DNA of 64,000 nucleotides. Source: Congeria kusceri (taxonomy: Eukaryota > Mollusca > Bivalvia > Myida > Dreissenidae). Every line of letters begins with the position of its first letter. Positions within the stretch are counted from its first letter, which is position 1. Positions 33,430-45,918 of the stretch are shown in pieces. The stretch lies in NCBI GenBank assembly GCA_027627225.1, contig CM051032.1, positions 64,335,137-64,399,136 on the forward strand, read 5' to 3'. A program made the position numbers and the translations under genes. The notes beneath the pieces are model-generated. The model ran no database searches. It was given only the letters and a program-made list of their open reading frames with translations, and was not told where the DNA came from.

Positions 33430-34640
33430 TTGGTATTTTCGTCCATCTGTACCTTGCACGTATTAATTAGTGGTTGTGACACATTCGGCTGTCACAATGT
33501 GTCATGTTTCATTAGCGTGTGGGAAACTTACTTTATACAACCACCACCAACATCGCCTTCATCATCATCATCAGCAGCAGCATCACGATCATCATTATTC
33601 TCTACTTTGTTATTTTACAGATATATTGATATTCATTCGTATGAAATAACCACATACCAAATGAGTGTTTTTAATATTATTTTAATTCACAAGGTCATGT
33701 GAGTGTATCTCCATTTGCGTTTACTTACGTGTATTAGTTTACCGCGGCTATCGCCATCGCCTTTGTTTGCCATTGTGTGGAATTGCATTTATATAAAAAA
33801 AAAAAACAATATATAACATGCCAACAGATCCATATTGACTGGTTTAATGCCATTGTGTACCCTGTTTAAAGTTAGATGGAATGCTTAAAGCAAAGAAGAT
33901 AAAACGCCTGTTAAAACACATTTTAAGACTAATGATATATATACTTGTTAACGAGTGCGTTTGGAAATTTTGACATCAAAAAGTTTGGTCAAAAAGTTTG
34001 GTCAAACAGTGGAATGAATAGTGTTTGTTTCATAGCAATAAAGTGGTTTAAATCAAAATCATTTCGAGAACAAACGTGTGGCTAAAATGACTTTAAAGAT
34101 GGATTTAAAAGCCGTAAAAATGTCGGGGCAGTTCGAAATAGGTTTGTATATGATTTTATGCATATGAATGAATGCATGTCTTCAAAGCGCAATACTTGGA
34201 TGTACACTTCAGTTTAAGTGTTTGCCTTTTATATATATGTCATGTTGTTAAGTTGTATACATTTTATTGCTTAAAATCGGTATCCGCATTAATGCTTCAC
34301 ATGGTTTAATACTTCGTATTATTTTCTTTGCATTACACTTGAATGCTTCAGATAAGTTGCCTTTTCGTACGGTCTTAATAAATTAGTAAACTTTTCCTTC
34401 TCGCAGGTCAGTGCTTTCGATGGGGAAAAGTTTGTACAATATTCACACACAGGTGTGATATGTACAACTTAAACTTTGACCGTTCAAAATAACGGGCTGA
34501 TACGTAATGGAATTGTGTCTAGTTGATCTTAATTGTAAATACTTCGTGACTTGAAGCGAGCATCAGTTCGTCAAATAAGGTATAGTCCAGTTCGTGTCTT
34601 AAAGGAGCTTGTTCACAGAGTTTGTGACGCAGAATAGTAT
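33430..34640. other. Intergenic or intronic, no gene seen
   Basis: Contains short ATC/CAG repeats (33545-33600). It ends with TTAAAGGAGCTTGTTCACAG (34598-34617), the head motif of the composite repeats at 2.3 and 4.3 kb. Confidence 0.5.
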
Positions 34641-34641
34641 G

Positions 34642-34790
34642 GAAGCGTCCAAGTGCAACAGTCTATATTATTTTTGTATTCCATTATCTCATAATTAGGA
34701 CTTAGTATCTCCTAATTATGACTTACTCTCTCATAATTAGGACTAACTATTCCTAATAACGAGACAATGGAATATAGTGTCACGTTTTCG
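34642..34790. mobile_element. Short MITE, relative of 10358-10475
   Basis: GAAGCGTCCAAGTGCAACAG at the left and repeated TCTCATAATTAGGACT / TCCTAATTATGACTT modules inside. The right end (TAGTGTCACGTTTTCG) has decayed. Confidence 0.75.
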
Positions 34791-34990
34791 TCGCCTCTCG
34801 TAGCTGCGTTGCGCAACTTGGTAGATGATGCAGTTGAATGTGACCGTAACGCGCCTCAGCGTGGCACAACTTGGCAGGTACGCAGTTCAACGTAAACAAC
34901 AAATCAGAATTTTGAACATGTTCAAAATATTGCTACGTTATACCGGTATATAGTACACGTAACACAACGTGGAACAACGTGGCCTGTATG

Positions 34991-35807
34991 CTAGGTTCCC
35001 ACTATCGTGCGATCCGTCAAGAACGCCACGATTGGCCACTCGTAGCTGATCGTGGTATTTCTTTGAGATTTCAGGCTTGGATACGATGTGATGCGAGTCC
35101 ATACCTTTTGATACGATGTTTGCGCTCTGTTGCGATTTGTCACGACTTGTCAATTACAGGTGTCACGATCTGTCACGGTCTGATCTCCAGTTCAGATACG
35201 ATTACATACTTTCCGTTGGGATTGTTTCGGGAGAGTCCACGATTGGGTCCCGATCTGACACGATCATCACGATCGGGTTCCCGAATTAGAATGTTCTAGT
35301 ACGTACAGATATGTGCCGATACGCTTATCACGAATACATGCGCTCCGTTAAGATATGATACGATTGTATTCGCGATGTCTTTAACGATCGTGATCGATGG
35401 AGATCACGATTTGAGCTACGACTGGACCCGAATGATATAAATACAACCCGACTGATAATTGACTTCATTGTTTATTGCGATCGCAACACATCTTAACAGA
35501 GCGTGGTGTTTTTTCTTGTCTACGATCGATTCCGATCACCACGATTTGTATCCACGGTTAGATACGATTTGTCGCGTTTGTTACGATGCAGTGTGATCTC
35601 ATACGATGATCCCGATGGAACGCAGTTGATCGTGTTTATCGCATAGAATTTTTAAACCGTTCAAAATGTTTATACGATTAACCCGATTGCAACGACTGAC
35701 CTCACGATCTGATAAGATTTGATAAGATCTGATAGGATCACCACGATTGGTCCGCGATTAAGACCACGATTTCAATCGTGACGCGAATCATGAAAGTGGG
35801 CACCTAG
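34991..35807. mobile_element. 817-bp element made of CGAT-rich modules, with CTAGGTGCCCAC ends
   Basis: The ends are inverted repeats: CTAGGTTCCCACTATCGTG (34991) against the complement of the right end, which reads CTAGGTGCCCACTTTCATG (35807 back). The interior is a dense degenerate array of CACGATC, TACGATCTG, GATACGATT and CGATTGG modules in both orientations, unlike its AT-rich surroundings. The 106-codon frame here is a by-product. Flanks on both sides contain CGTAACACAAC and GCTACGTT modules, suggesting insertion into an older repeat of similar style (about 34790-35945). Confidence 0.75.
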
Positions 35808-36119
35808 CAATACGTAACACAACCTCAACACAACGAGAGTCATGTCAATTGCTACGTTATTCGCTACGTTCAACTACGATACGCTACGCATCACTCTTAT
35901 TACGATTACCTGCGCTATGTACTGCGTTCAGTCTGACTAAAGTGCACGAGAAGCATTACGTCGTTTGTTTTGTGTTAAATTATCGACTAGATTTATTATT
36001 TTCCACGGAATGTTGCATATAATAGATATTTCTACCACAAATTGTTCTTATTTGGCGTATATCCCACACATTCACTCTAAAAGTGTATGTACATGGTAAA
36101 AACATGAATGTTAAATAAC

Positions 36120-36420
36120 TACACTACTTCATCGGCTATTCTGGCCCTTGCAGACTGACTTGTTAACTGGCATGTATATAATTCCGTTTGCATAAGACAA
36201 TTAGCTCGGACAAAATATTTTTTTGTTACTTACCAATTAGTTTTCATTATTATGTCGTATACTATTGAATAAGAAGCTAAATTATGAAGTTTAAAGGTGG
36301 GAAATTGAACTTCATTCAAACAAATGTTCCCTTTAAGCAAAAATGCACTCACAATTCACATGCTTTTAGTTTCTTTTGTCGCCAACAGTCTTTCTACGCT
36401 GTCAGCGTTTTGATTCTATT
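36120..36420 (+). mobile_element. Family C element, right end
   Basis: Ends with CACATGCTTTTAGTTTCTTT then GTCGCCAACAGTCTTTCTAC and GCTGTCAGCGTTTTGATT, matching 33055-33125 closely. The left part is diverged. Confidence 0.78.
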
Positions 36421-36429
36421 ATATCAATT

Positions 36430-37790
36430 GGCCACTGTGCTAGCTACCAGTTGTTAATCATTTATATTCTTCATTTTATATGAAAACACACGTACACTAC
36501 TTACGTGTTAATTTGGAGTAGCAATGACTAAACTAGGCCTATACCATATTCCAGCGAGTTTTCTTTGTGTTTTTTTGTATTCAATAACTGTGATATCAGA
36601 ACGATAACAGGTTGGCGAAGTCTAATATGCAAGCAGATGCCGAGCATGTCAGACATCAAGTGACGTTTAGGAACTGCCCATGGAACGGCATCATAGAAAG
36701 CTGCGATGTGATTGGTAATTATGGTATAAAACACTTGCAGCACCCTTTGACCTCAATATATTAATTATTTAACGTCTTCCTGCGGGCTCGTTAAATAACT
36801 AACATATATCGGTCAAAGTATGCTACAACTATTACATACTATTGTACGCACATGGGTATACCTCGTAAAATACATGAACATGGACGCGGATAGAAGCTAA
36901 AACAACAAAAACATTAAAACCGAGGCCTGTAGTTAGTTAGGCATGCTATAGGCACCGTCCTACAGTATAATGTTGTATTAATATATTGCATATTTTAAAC
37001 AAAAATATGTTTTCTTAGATTTAATTTAAGACATGTTTATAATACTTAGAGAAATTAAACGCGTATTCGCAAATGTTCACAAGTGTGTATCATTTTCGAC
37101 CTGGCATTGCATGAACACTGAATTATCGTTTACGGTAGCTGAATACGACAATGAATAACGCAATCTCTTGCACATCGGCTACAATACATTCACCTCTGTC
37201 ATTGCCTCGGAAGTAGTCCTAACTCACGTGGTTTTAGTCACATGATCATTACATTCAAAATGGCTGACAATTCTATCCACTCCATTTTGTTTACATATGC
37301 GAACTGATTCTGCGTAAGTTGACACGAAACTAGTTCCAAAAATAATTAGTTTTTCCCTATTTATGATAATTTACAAAACATTTATTCTTTATTTCTATTT
37401 TGTGGTCCTAAAATCAACTTCATTGTGCGTTATTTAAATATATTTTGTCCGTTTTTACAAGATTCTTGTCATTGAGCCCGTTGCAGAGGTGTTTGGTGAG
37501 AGCAACGAACGACAACTTAGCTAGGAGATTGCGAATTACGAATGATAATGTTAGAATATTTTAACCGTCACTGTGAACCGTGGTAATTTTAATTTGATAT
37601 AATGTTAATCTTATGTTACGCAGAATTCTAAATCAACGGCACCTTGACTTGATAACTTGATAAGTGTTTCTAAATTTGGGCACGAGGGCGCATTGAAATT
37701 AGCAATTCCGATCGACTCTAATTGAGTGCACGGGGTCAGACATGAGGCTATTTGGAGATGCGGTCTGTACATGTCTGACTTAGTACAGAA
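36430..37790. other. Intergenic or intronic, no gene seen
   Basis: The 71-codon minus frame at 36528-36743 has no splice or family support. Nothing else was recognised. Confidence 0.5.
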
Positions 37791-37794
37791 ATTT

Positions 37795-38195
37795 ATTTAA
37801 TGCTAAGTAGTGAAATATAGAAAAATATCAGTGAGATATATCCCTGTATCACTCACAGTTAGGGACTACTTTTTGGGTCCCGATTTAATACGGTAAATGT
37901 AACGTACCGTCATTGATGCCGGGCTCAAAACTGTGAAATTACTTCATTATTTTGACGTCATGACGTTATGATTCCCGTGATATTTTCCAATAAAATGTAA
38001 AACAAAGGTCAATAAAGCATTAAATAAAAAGAAAATATGTTTGTTTTCGGTGTAATAACGAGTTATATTATCACCGAAAAGGGAGACTATTTACATATTT
38101 TCACTCGCGCAAGCGCTCATGAAAATGTTAATTGTCTCCCTTTCCGGTGATGATATCACGCGTTATCACGCCGAAAACAAACCAATATTCTCTAT
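37795..38195 (-). mobile_element. Family D element, inverted long copy
   Basis: Reverse complement of 48550-48850 with an intact palindromic end. GTTTTCGGTGTAATAACGAG and GGGAGACTATTTACATATTT at 38041-38100 pair with TTAATTGTCTCCC and CGCGTTATCACGCCGAAAAC at 38129-38175. Also shares TTTGACGTCATGACGTTATG, ACGGTAAATGTAACG and GATATATCCCTGTATCACTC. Confidence 0.82.
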
Positions 38196-38360
38196 ATATT
38201 CAGAGCACAGTGACAAATATACCATTGAATTTTCAACCTGCATCTATTATTCTTGACTTGGTCCGTGTGCTCTGAATAACTGAGTTCAAGTATTTATTAC
38301 GGTGTACAAGTATGAAAAACATAATCATGTAACCCGTATCCATTTTTTCTCCAATGGACG

Positions 38361-38738
38361 GTAAGGCCATACGCATGTGATTGTATGTTTAGCGTCCTCG
38401 GGCTGGTAGGTTTTTGGATGCCTGAACGAAAAAAAAAGCAATTTTGACAATGTGAAAAATCGAGTTGGAAAGCATATAAAAAAATTGGGAAAATGACTTT
38501 TAAGTGTTTTTACCAATATGTGTGAAAATAGAGTGCAACTAGTCAATTTACAAAGTTGAAATACTGTATTAAAGTAGGTTCCCAATATGAAGATGATATA
38601 TAAATTGCTTTAGCTTGTACCACTGCCATGAATAAGTTGTGAAAGAAAAAAGTTTTTATTGACTCATTGTTTGTTTTTTCCTGCCTGGTTTGTAAGGTTT
38701 CGAAAAAATCAAACGTAGAATCAAATTTGTATGGCCTA
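38361..38738. mobile_element. Family H inverted-repeat element
   Basis: TAAGGCCATACGCATGTGAT and GTATGTTTAGCGTCC at the left pair with CGTAGAATCAAATTTGTATG and GCCTA at the right. CTGGTAGGTTTTTGGATG at the left mirrors TGCCTGGTTTGTAAGGTTTC at the right. Long complementary arms, no coding frame. Confidence 0.7.
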
Positions 38739-39035
38739 AACTTTAGCTTTGCTAGCTCCATGTGATCTACGTTGCGATGTATTCCGAATGGTTTAGTTAA
38801 GAAATATATTACAAATGCATATAAAGACAAAATGCTCATGCATGTGAAACCCTTATAAAATACTCTTTAACTTGCACTCAACAAAATATTTGACTTTACA
38901 GTGCTTGGTGATCCGGGAGACTTGGTTTAGAAATACGCGTTTAATACGAGCACACAAGTACCAAAATACATGTCAATGTGTGACCCGATTCTAGAGATAT
39001 TGCCTCTGCACCTTTTGCAACATTTTTAACCGTAA

Positions 39036-39237
39036 GGCCAAAACAAAATCTTACCATACATAGCTATAAGCCCCCGAACCTAAAGTTTTTAGCGACGATT
39101 GTTTTTCGCGAAATCATTATTCGTCAGATTTTAGATAATTGTATTTTTTTTATGACCGAAATTTGTATTAAATAAACTCAAGCCCGACTCTACCGAACTT
39201 TTGAGACCGTTGCCCGCAACACACATTTGTTTTGCCT
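39036..39237. mobile_element. Family E element, copy 5
   Basis: AAGGCCAAAACAAAATC at the left and ACACATTTGTTTTGCCT at the right. The interior TAGCGACGATTG, TCGTCAGATTTTAGATAATT and TGACCGAAAT parallels the copy at 41790. Confidence 0.8.
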
Positions 39238-39239
39238 AA

Positions 39240-41785
39240 CTGTTTGCTGTGATGGTAAAAAATACTATGAAATATTAAATAACTTAACAGGTGCCCTGTT
39301 TTATATTAAAACAGAAATGTTTTACCACCCAAATATGTGTTACAGACAATCTTATAATGGAACAATTGTATTTTATAGACAATAACTCATTTTAAAGGGA
39401 GGTAATAAAGCTATATAAAGGGAGAGAATATCAACCGGTTACAACACTCGATATCAAACATTGTGTTGTAGCTGTTGTGATCTAAGCACGAGAAACGTTG
39501 CTTAACGAAAGACAATTTCTTATTAGCAATTGAGGTCCCTAAAGAAACTGAACTACGGGGGGTTCACAAAACAAGTTTAGCCTGATTCGAGTTCAATTCA
39601 ACTTTAGCGTTTTTCAGGTTCAGCCTCAAAAATAGCGTTCACTAAAACTCTTGATCGAATACATTTGTTTGTCGAATATATATTAGGCATAATTCTGAAC
39701 TCCTCTCAGCATTGATTTACAATCTGACATGAAAATTTTAATCAAAAAAACCTAACACAAAATTCTGGTGATTTTATCTAGAAGAAAAGTTATTTCCAAA
39801 ATAAAATATGTTGAGATTCCGCTCTTTTGAGCTAGAAGATCAAGATCAGTTAAGTCTGATCTTGATCCTGTAGTTGATCCTTTATGAACACAGAGCCAGA
39901 TGGTCCAATCGTAAAAGCGAAACACCAATTTCGAAAAAATACATGATTTGCTTATATAATCGTATAGGACCCATTTAAAAATTAGACACGTATCAAGTTT
40001 TTATTTTCCTGAAAAACAATGATTTAATATAGTTTTCTCCCTTGTCATCGTTCTAAAATCTATAGCTTCGTTGTGTCGCGTATGCGCACACTTGAATAAG
40101 GTGCTTGTATTGTGGAAAGCCGCCGTATTTTTAAATCGGGAATGCCGGGTTCTAGGAAAGTGCGAGCTTATACAACTTCTATTTTTAGTGAAATATACAG
40201 TTTATGACAGTATTTGATCGTGTTCAATACAAATTGTGATGGTTTTACGCAAGTTTTTAACTTTTAGGAATAACTACAAAACACGCACATTTTATGCCCA
40301 TTGGAGTTCAGTATCTTTAAGTTCAGCTGGTAGCGTATCTGTATAACCCAACAGGTTATATATCGCATCGATACCGATGACACAAATGGTATTGCATAGA
40401 TGTAATCTTTACACCCCAGGCCGCCTCTATTGTTAACCTCAGTTTATCGAGAGTGGTGAAATTTTCCAATTATCGATCAGGCCTGTTGACAGAATTGAAC
40501 ACCACATTTGCAAACGAATAAACGCATGCCTTTAAGTCGAAAGATTGGAAGTCACCTGGGGTTGTTGAAATGTGACAGATCATTTTTTCTACGTGTGCGT
40601 AATATACAACGAATTTTATTTCGACTGGATTATTGATGCCTTAAATGGAATTAAGCTTGATTAATAGGTTCAAAGAGTCTTTTGACAATGTTTAATAAAT
40701 TCCTTGGCTGAACGGTTCTAGCGAATTATCACTTGTCTATTTATTAAACTGCATGAAAAGGCAATCGTTTGTAAACGTTTAACTCATTGAATTGTGGCCG
40801 AAAATCGCACCCGTATCATGAATCTGACGTTATCAATCTCATATTGAAATCGAGAAACTCTGGAGTTAAATATCTGACCTCGCTTTAAAACCATGAACTG
40901 ATGAATCGGTTTTTATCTGGGAGACGACGACGAAAATGAAGTATTTATTTATCTGGGTTGAAAACTGAAAGGCGGTCTTCGATCTTCAGGATTGTTGCGC
41001 TTTGATGCACAGATCGTGATATTATAGAATGAACCATGGATGGTAGTTATTTCAATGGTTAATTGATCGATTGATTTACGTATGAAATTGGAACAAACTG
41101 AACAAGAAATAGGTTTAAGTATGAAAAGGAGGTGACCCCACATCAGGAACAAGTAGTTCTAGTAAGCAAACTAAGTGAACAAACACACATTTTAAAATCA
41201 TCTGTTGAATACAATTGTACTTTTGAGAGACGTTCAACTTAATAGCATATTGTTTTATGTGATTTAATTACGTGATGGGGTTATAAAAAAAAAAAATATT
41301 TATATGCAGACAACAAAAAGAACCTATGTATATAAATTGTGACCCAGAAAAAAGAAGTGTGCACATGTATTCCGCTACTACGATTGGAGATTACCAATAA
41401 TTATACGCTGGATTATTAAACACAATGGACGGTAAGTCAAGCTTAAAGGCTGTATTTATTCTCTTTTTTTTCAGTTTAATATCCGTACTAATTCCTTTAT
41501 TCATTATACAGGTCAATACAACAGTGAGGTGCTTGTATACAATGAACGTATTACATCCCTATAAATTGACCCCAAAATGACACATGTCATAGACACATGT
41601 CACAAAATGTTAAAAACTAAGGATATGACATAGAATGCAAAGTTATAACCTCAATTCAGTGGTCAATTAGAATTATCTTAAATTGTGTATTATTCAGTCA
41701 GTTCGAACCAACTAGATTTTGGAATAATTTTCAATTTACTTGTACCAATACTAGTATAGTAACACGAAGAATCAACCTTGTTAAA
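39240..41785. other. Long intergenic or intronic stretch, no gene seen
   Basis: The only structure noted is a perfect hairpin GATCAAGATCAG-TTAAGT-CTGATCTTGATC (39838-39867). Open frames are short and unsupported. Confidence 0.55.
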
Positions 41786-41789
41786 CTTG

Positions 41790-42026
41790 GGCCAAAACCC
41801 AATTTCTGTGTTTCGGGCAACCCGACCCTACCAAGCAACCCCCCCCCCCCCCCCCAACACTAAAGTTTTAGCTACGATTGTTTCCCGTGAAATCCGTATT
41901 TGTCAGATTTTAGATAATTGTCAACGTTTTTTGACCGAAATGTGTCTTTAAAAAAATTAACAAAAACAACCCTCAATCCCGACCCTACCTAACTTTGTTG
42001 AGACCCGAAACACACGTTTTTTGGCC
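41790..42026. mobile_element. Family E element, well-preserved copy
   Basis: Left GGCCAAAACCCAATTTC, TGTGTTTCGGG and right CCCGAAACACACG, TTTTTTGGCC form a long TIR with minor mismatches. Adjacent AACCCGACCCTACC is mirrored by CAATCCCGACCCTACC. A 20-nt C-run (41838-41857) lies inside. Confidence 0.87.
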
Positions 42027-42224
42027 TTGTCAGTATTGGACGGTATTATCTGATCCTTTGTAATACGGTTAAAGTGGTTAGGTAATTCATTAAAAAGAAT
42101 TCTTAGATTAACCAATTGATGTTTATAACCTAACAATTATTACATGAAAATAATAGTATGTTATGTTACATAGTCACGGTTTGTTAATGAACCGATAGTT
42201 TGTGCTTTAGTCTATCACTATACT

Positions 42225-42365
42225 CACTAATTTTTCTATATACAATGTACAAAATTATCGTTGTTAAACTACCCAATAAACAACGCAAAAAGTAGTCCCG
42301 ATTCTGAGCGGAGCATAGTTTTCATTACAGTTGCTAAAATATTTGTCAAATCGTGTTAAAATCAA
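42225..42365 (-). mobile_element. Family G element, partial
   Basis: Minus strand: AGTTTTCATTAC-type internal blocks, GCTCCGCTCAGAATCGGGAC, then GCGTTGTTTATTGGG and AACAACGATAATTTTGTAC, matching 5990-6150. Confidence 0.8.
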
Positions 42366-42666
42366 AATCAGTTTACTCAAACAAAAACATATTTTAGAGT
42401 TTCGTGCAGCATCACAAAGTACATGTACACGACTTTTTTGTACTTGTACCCATGTTTTGCAGTTAGTAAATATGTCATAGTATTACCAGTTCAATAATAG
42501 GCACCATTTTCTTTACATGTACACGTAAAATCCCTATCAAATATATCGCAGCTGTTTTGTTTGTTTGATTTTGACTGTTTGTTTAGTATTCAGAAAACTC
42601 GTCAGTTGCTTAGCCTACTTTAAATGTTCGATTTTCCGTGTTTGTCTTCAGTTTAATGTCTTGATA

Positions 42667-42908
42667 TGAGGCTTGTCGTGGGAAAACCAGGCTTAATGCA
42701 AGTGCGTAAAGTGTCGTCCCGGATCAGCCTGTGGAGTCCGCATAGGCTGATCCAGGAAGGCACTTTCCGCTTTTATGGCTTTTTCTGTTTCAAGGAAGTC
42801 TCTTGTAAACATGAATCCATTGAAGGCGGAAAGTGCCGTCCCGGATTAGCCTGTGCGTTGATTGAGGGACGACACTTTACGCACTTGCATTAAGTCCGGT
42901 TTTCCCCT
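42667..42908. mobile_element. Family A element, slightly truncated
   Basis: Has both hairpins (the second shortened to CCTGTGCGTTGATTGAGGGA) and the left end AGGCTTGTCGTGGGAAAACC. The right end stops at GTCCGGTTTTCCCC. Confidence 0.88.
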
Positions 42909-42909
42909 T

Positions 42910-43730
42910 TTTAGGAAACACTATGAGCTTACAGGTGTATTTTACGAGCAAACCAACATTTTTTGCTCATCGGTGACATTATCGCAGGGAAGTATGCAAG
43001 GTCGTTATTGAAGTTTTATGCCTGCAATGTTTAAATTGATAATAGAGATAATTTATGACACTCGTTATCATATGTTATAAGGTTCACATTTAAAGGTGCA
43101 GTTTAGCAGTTTTTGGATATGAAAAATATTTTTCTTATACTGACTTTTTTCTGTCCTATAATACATCTATTGTTCATAGTTCAAGGTTTGAAGACATTAC
43201 TTGTGCAAAGTTAAACTTTAAACGAATGTATGTTATTTGTCGAGAAAAAATTCTACCTGGGTAGACATACCCTAGTATGTTTTACACAAAAGGCATTATA
43301 AATATGAAAATAATTATGTTTTGCAACCAAAACAGCATAACAGACAAAATGTTTTGATATATTCTAAAAGGTGGCTGTGCCCTTCGGATGTGACATTTTA
43401 CGGCAAAAGGGGAATTTTAGAAAAGCATTATTTCATGTTTATATTCAACTTTGTTGTAAAACATTAATCAATTGCTTCGCTGCAAATGATACAAACTTAT
43501 GCACTAAATTGGTTTGATGAAAACTTGCTGGGTTTGTTTACGAAAATGTCTATATCTTCGTCAATTTTTGTCCGATTTTGGTAAAAAAATCAAATAAAGC
43601 CTACATTTTATTCGGAGGGGAATTTTAAGGTAAACATAGGGGGAATATATATATATTTTTTTTATAAGGGGAATTTCGGCCCCAAATTGGCTCTAAAAAA
43701 AACACTGTGATTCATGACTTACTAAACGAT
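42910..43730. other. AT-rich sequence, no gene seen
   Basis: No supported features. Confidence 0.55.
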
Positions 43731-44198
43731 CTACTTAATATCTTTCACGTGAGCACGCGGCTTATCTGATGTACCCATTACGACAGGGTTTGTTTTTGCC
43801 AAAACTTCAACTGGAGATTTAGATATTTTGGCTCCACATGAATACCCTCCCTGTATGCTCCGACTAGCTCTACCTTGACCCTCGATGAAATCTCGGCCGA
43901 ACCGCCCGCAATTGTCCTTCCTTCCCATATTGTCTTTACCGTAATTGATCGTACACGTCCCGACTGTTTCTATAGATTGAATATTGGTCACACTGGCTTT
44001 AAAGTGCCAAGTAAAAAAAAAACAATATTCTAGTATTAATTTAAGGCCTAACTGCATCTGCAAAATCATGTGCGATGTCGTTGGCTTGATTTCTGTCCGC
44101 TTTCCTTGTGGGTTATGGAGTCCATACAACAGCAGCTGCACGACTGTTTTGGTAATGAAAGGCCACCAGGTCAATATACAAACAATAATGCAGTTCAT
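43731..44198 (-). CDS. Uncharacterised 155-codon open frame (possible terminal exon)
   Basis: This is the second-longest open frame after the retroelement. Its last 87 codons (about 43992-43731) have a balanced, protein-like composition: it contains TVGTCTINYGKDNMGRKD and GRASRSIQGGYSCGAK and ends at TAG. On the minus strand they are preceded by a T-rich tract and AG (near 43993), which could be a splice acceptor, making this a terminal exon. The N-terminal half reads like chance sequence. No domain or family was recognised, no poly-A signal stands out, and upstream exons were not found. It lies just downstream (minus strand) of a LINE relic but does not resemble LINE protein. Confidence 0.3.
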   Translation of the reverse strand: MNCIIVCILTWWPFITKTVVQLLLYGLHNPQGKRTEIKPTTSHMILQMQLGLKLILEYCFFFTWHFKASVTNIQSIETVGTCTINYGKDNMGRKDNCGRFGRDFIEGQGRASRSIQGGYSCGAKISKSPVEVLAKTNPVVMGTSDKPRAHVKDIK

Positions 44199-44366
44199 AT
44201 ATTTTCTGAGCGTAGTTAGTAAAGTAAATATAAATATTTAGATTTTATACAAGATAAATAAATATAAACAATTTATAGAATAAGGCTGTTGTGTGATTGA
44301 AACATCACCTGTGGTAGGCATCAACAGACAAAGAGTAAATTAACTTTCATACGTGTGTGTAAAGTA

Positions 44367-44640
44367 TTAGTAACACGATTTTCGTTTTATAGCAACTTCT
44401 CTCAACGTAAGTGCATTTTCTAAGTATTTTATTATCAAGTAAATTCTTTCACATCTAGTATCAGATTCTATGGATATAAACAACTGATCACTGATAAGGT
44501 CCGACAGCCAATCGTCTGAAACATGCATTTGCCTAAGGCCGTTATATAATTGGCACTCAATATGAAAGGGAGTTTCATTTTCAACAGCACAAACGTTCCG
44601 CGTTAATTCAAATGGCGTCCCTTTTATTTTTTTTATTTTA
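44367..44640 (-). pseudogene. Non-LTR retrotransposon (LINE) C-terminal fragment
   Basis: The frame contains VENETPFHIECQLYNGLR and LIIKYLENALTLRE. These match the arrangement at the very end of many animal LINE polymerases (E-[DN]-E-x-H-F-x-x-x-C-x-x-Y-x-x-L-R, then a helix with KYL...A...RE). The upstream CxxC part is degenerate (only one Cys left before VENET). No RT or endonuclease domain remains, so this is a short dead fragment. The clade cannot be decided. Confidence 0.6.
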
Positions 44641-44699
44641 TTCAATATCAGTTGAACATACATGTTCATGCTTTTTTTCAAAGCTATACAGCAAAATTG

Positions 44700-45190
44700 T
44701 TAAAGCTTTCATAGAAAGGGGAAAAAAAAAAAAAAAGGTCACACGCATCATAGTTTTATTGTGAGGCTGTTGAAAACCGTCCTTTTTGTGGAGAAGGTGG
44801 TAAAGATATAGAGAATCAATATAGAGAATACTAAATTAGAGTTGAATAAAGATATGTTCATTTAGCGAGCTTAGAAAACCTGAACCACGAGCCAAGTGGC
44901 TATAGATATAACCTAGTATTCTCTGTATTTACAACTGCATAGAAAATATAACATAACACGGACTATTTTGCTTTCTTTAAACAGCAAAGATCCACAAGTA
45001 GTGTTTTACCTCCCTTGGTAAATTTATATACATGTACAGTATGAATATACATGTGCCTTTTTCCCACCATACTAATGAGTGACATATCATTTATGACGTC
45101 AGAATACACGCACTTGTGACGTTTTTTTTAAAGGTATCTCGCGCATTTTAAGTACTTATGTATTGTTCAAAAACATAAAAAATATAAATA
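44700..45190. other. AT-rich sequence, no gene seen
   Basis: Poly-A tract at about 44720-44738; no gene or family match. Confidence 0.55.
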
Positions 45191-45194
45191 CATG

Positions 45195-45342
45195 TATATA
45201 TTTCGGTGAATGATTGAATTTTATTTCACTGGTTGTCATAGAAAATCTTATTTTCACTCATGGCTACGTCACATGTGAAAATTCGTTTTGTATATCCAGT
45301 CGTTAAATAATATTCAATCAATTACCGAAATCAACAAATATC
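45195..45342. mobile_element. Family D-like palindrome
   Basis: ATATTTCGGTGAATGATTGAA at the left pairs with TTCAATCAATTACCGAAAT at the right. An inner pair ATTTTATTTCAC / GTGAAAATTCG brackets a short loop. The right end continues CAACAAATATCC, as in the 4.9-kb copy. Confidence 0.72.
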
Positions 45343-45918
45343 CTGTAGATATTTTCAATTATAACGATTGAGTATATGAGAGTAAAATAATACAGATATA
45401 GGACATCAGTAAAACGATATTTAATTAGATTCAATAGATCTTTACTTTATACCAAATGTAAACAAACTTGCAATAGTAGTGTTGCTTTGTAAACGTTTGT
45501 TTATATCATTTTGTATGCACAATTAATGCGACTACCAATGTCAGTTTTATGTATTATTTTTATTGTATATATGTATCGTACACAATAATAATATTTTAAA
45601 TTTTATTTGCTTATTATACCTATATTCGTTCTTATGATTTTATAGGGTAGTTTAAGGCAAGTGAATAATTGCCTAGACACAACTGAAAACTGAAACCAGA
45701 CATACAAACACATAATAAACGTAATTAAAACTGAGGTCACCTATCAAACATTGCAAACACAAAGCCAACGTGTACAATACCGGTAAAATTAACATGTCAC
45801 TGCCGGGGGTGTAACTACATGTCCTCCATGTCTTCCCATACACACGTATAAATCGGATGTATACGTAGAATGAAAGTAACGAACAATATTAAACGAGGTA
45901 AAAATGAGATTGTACGTA

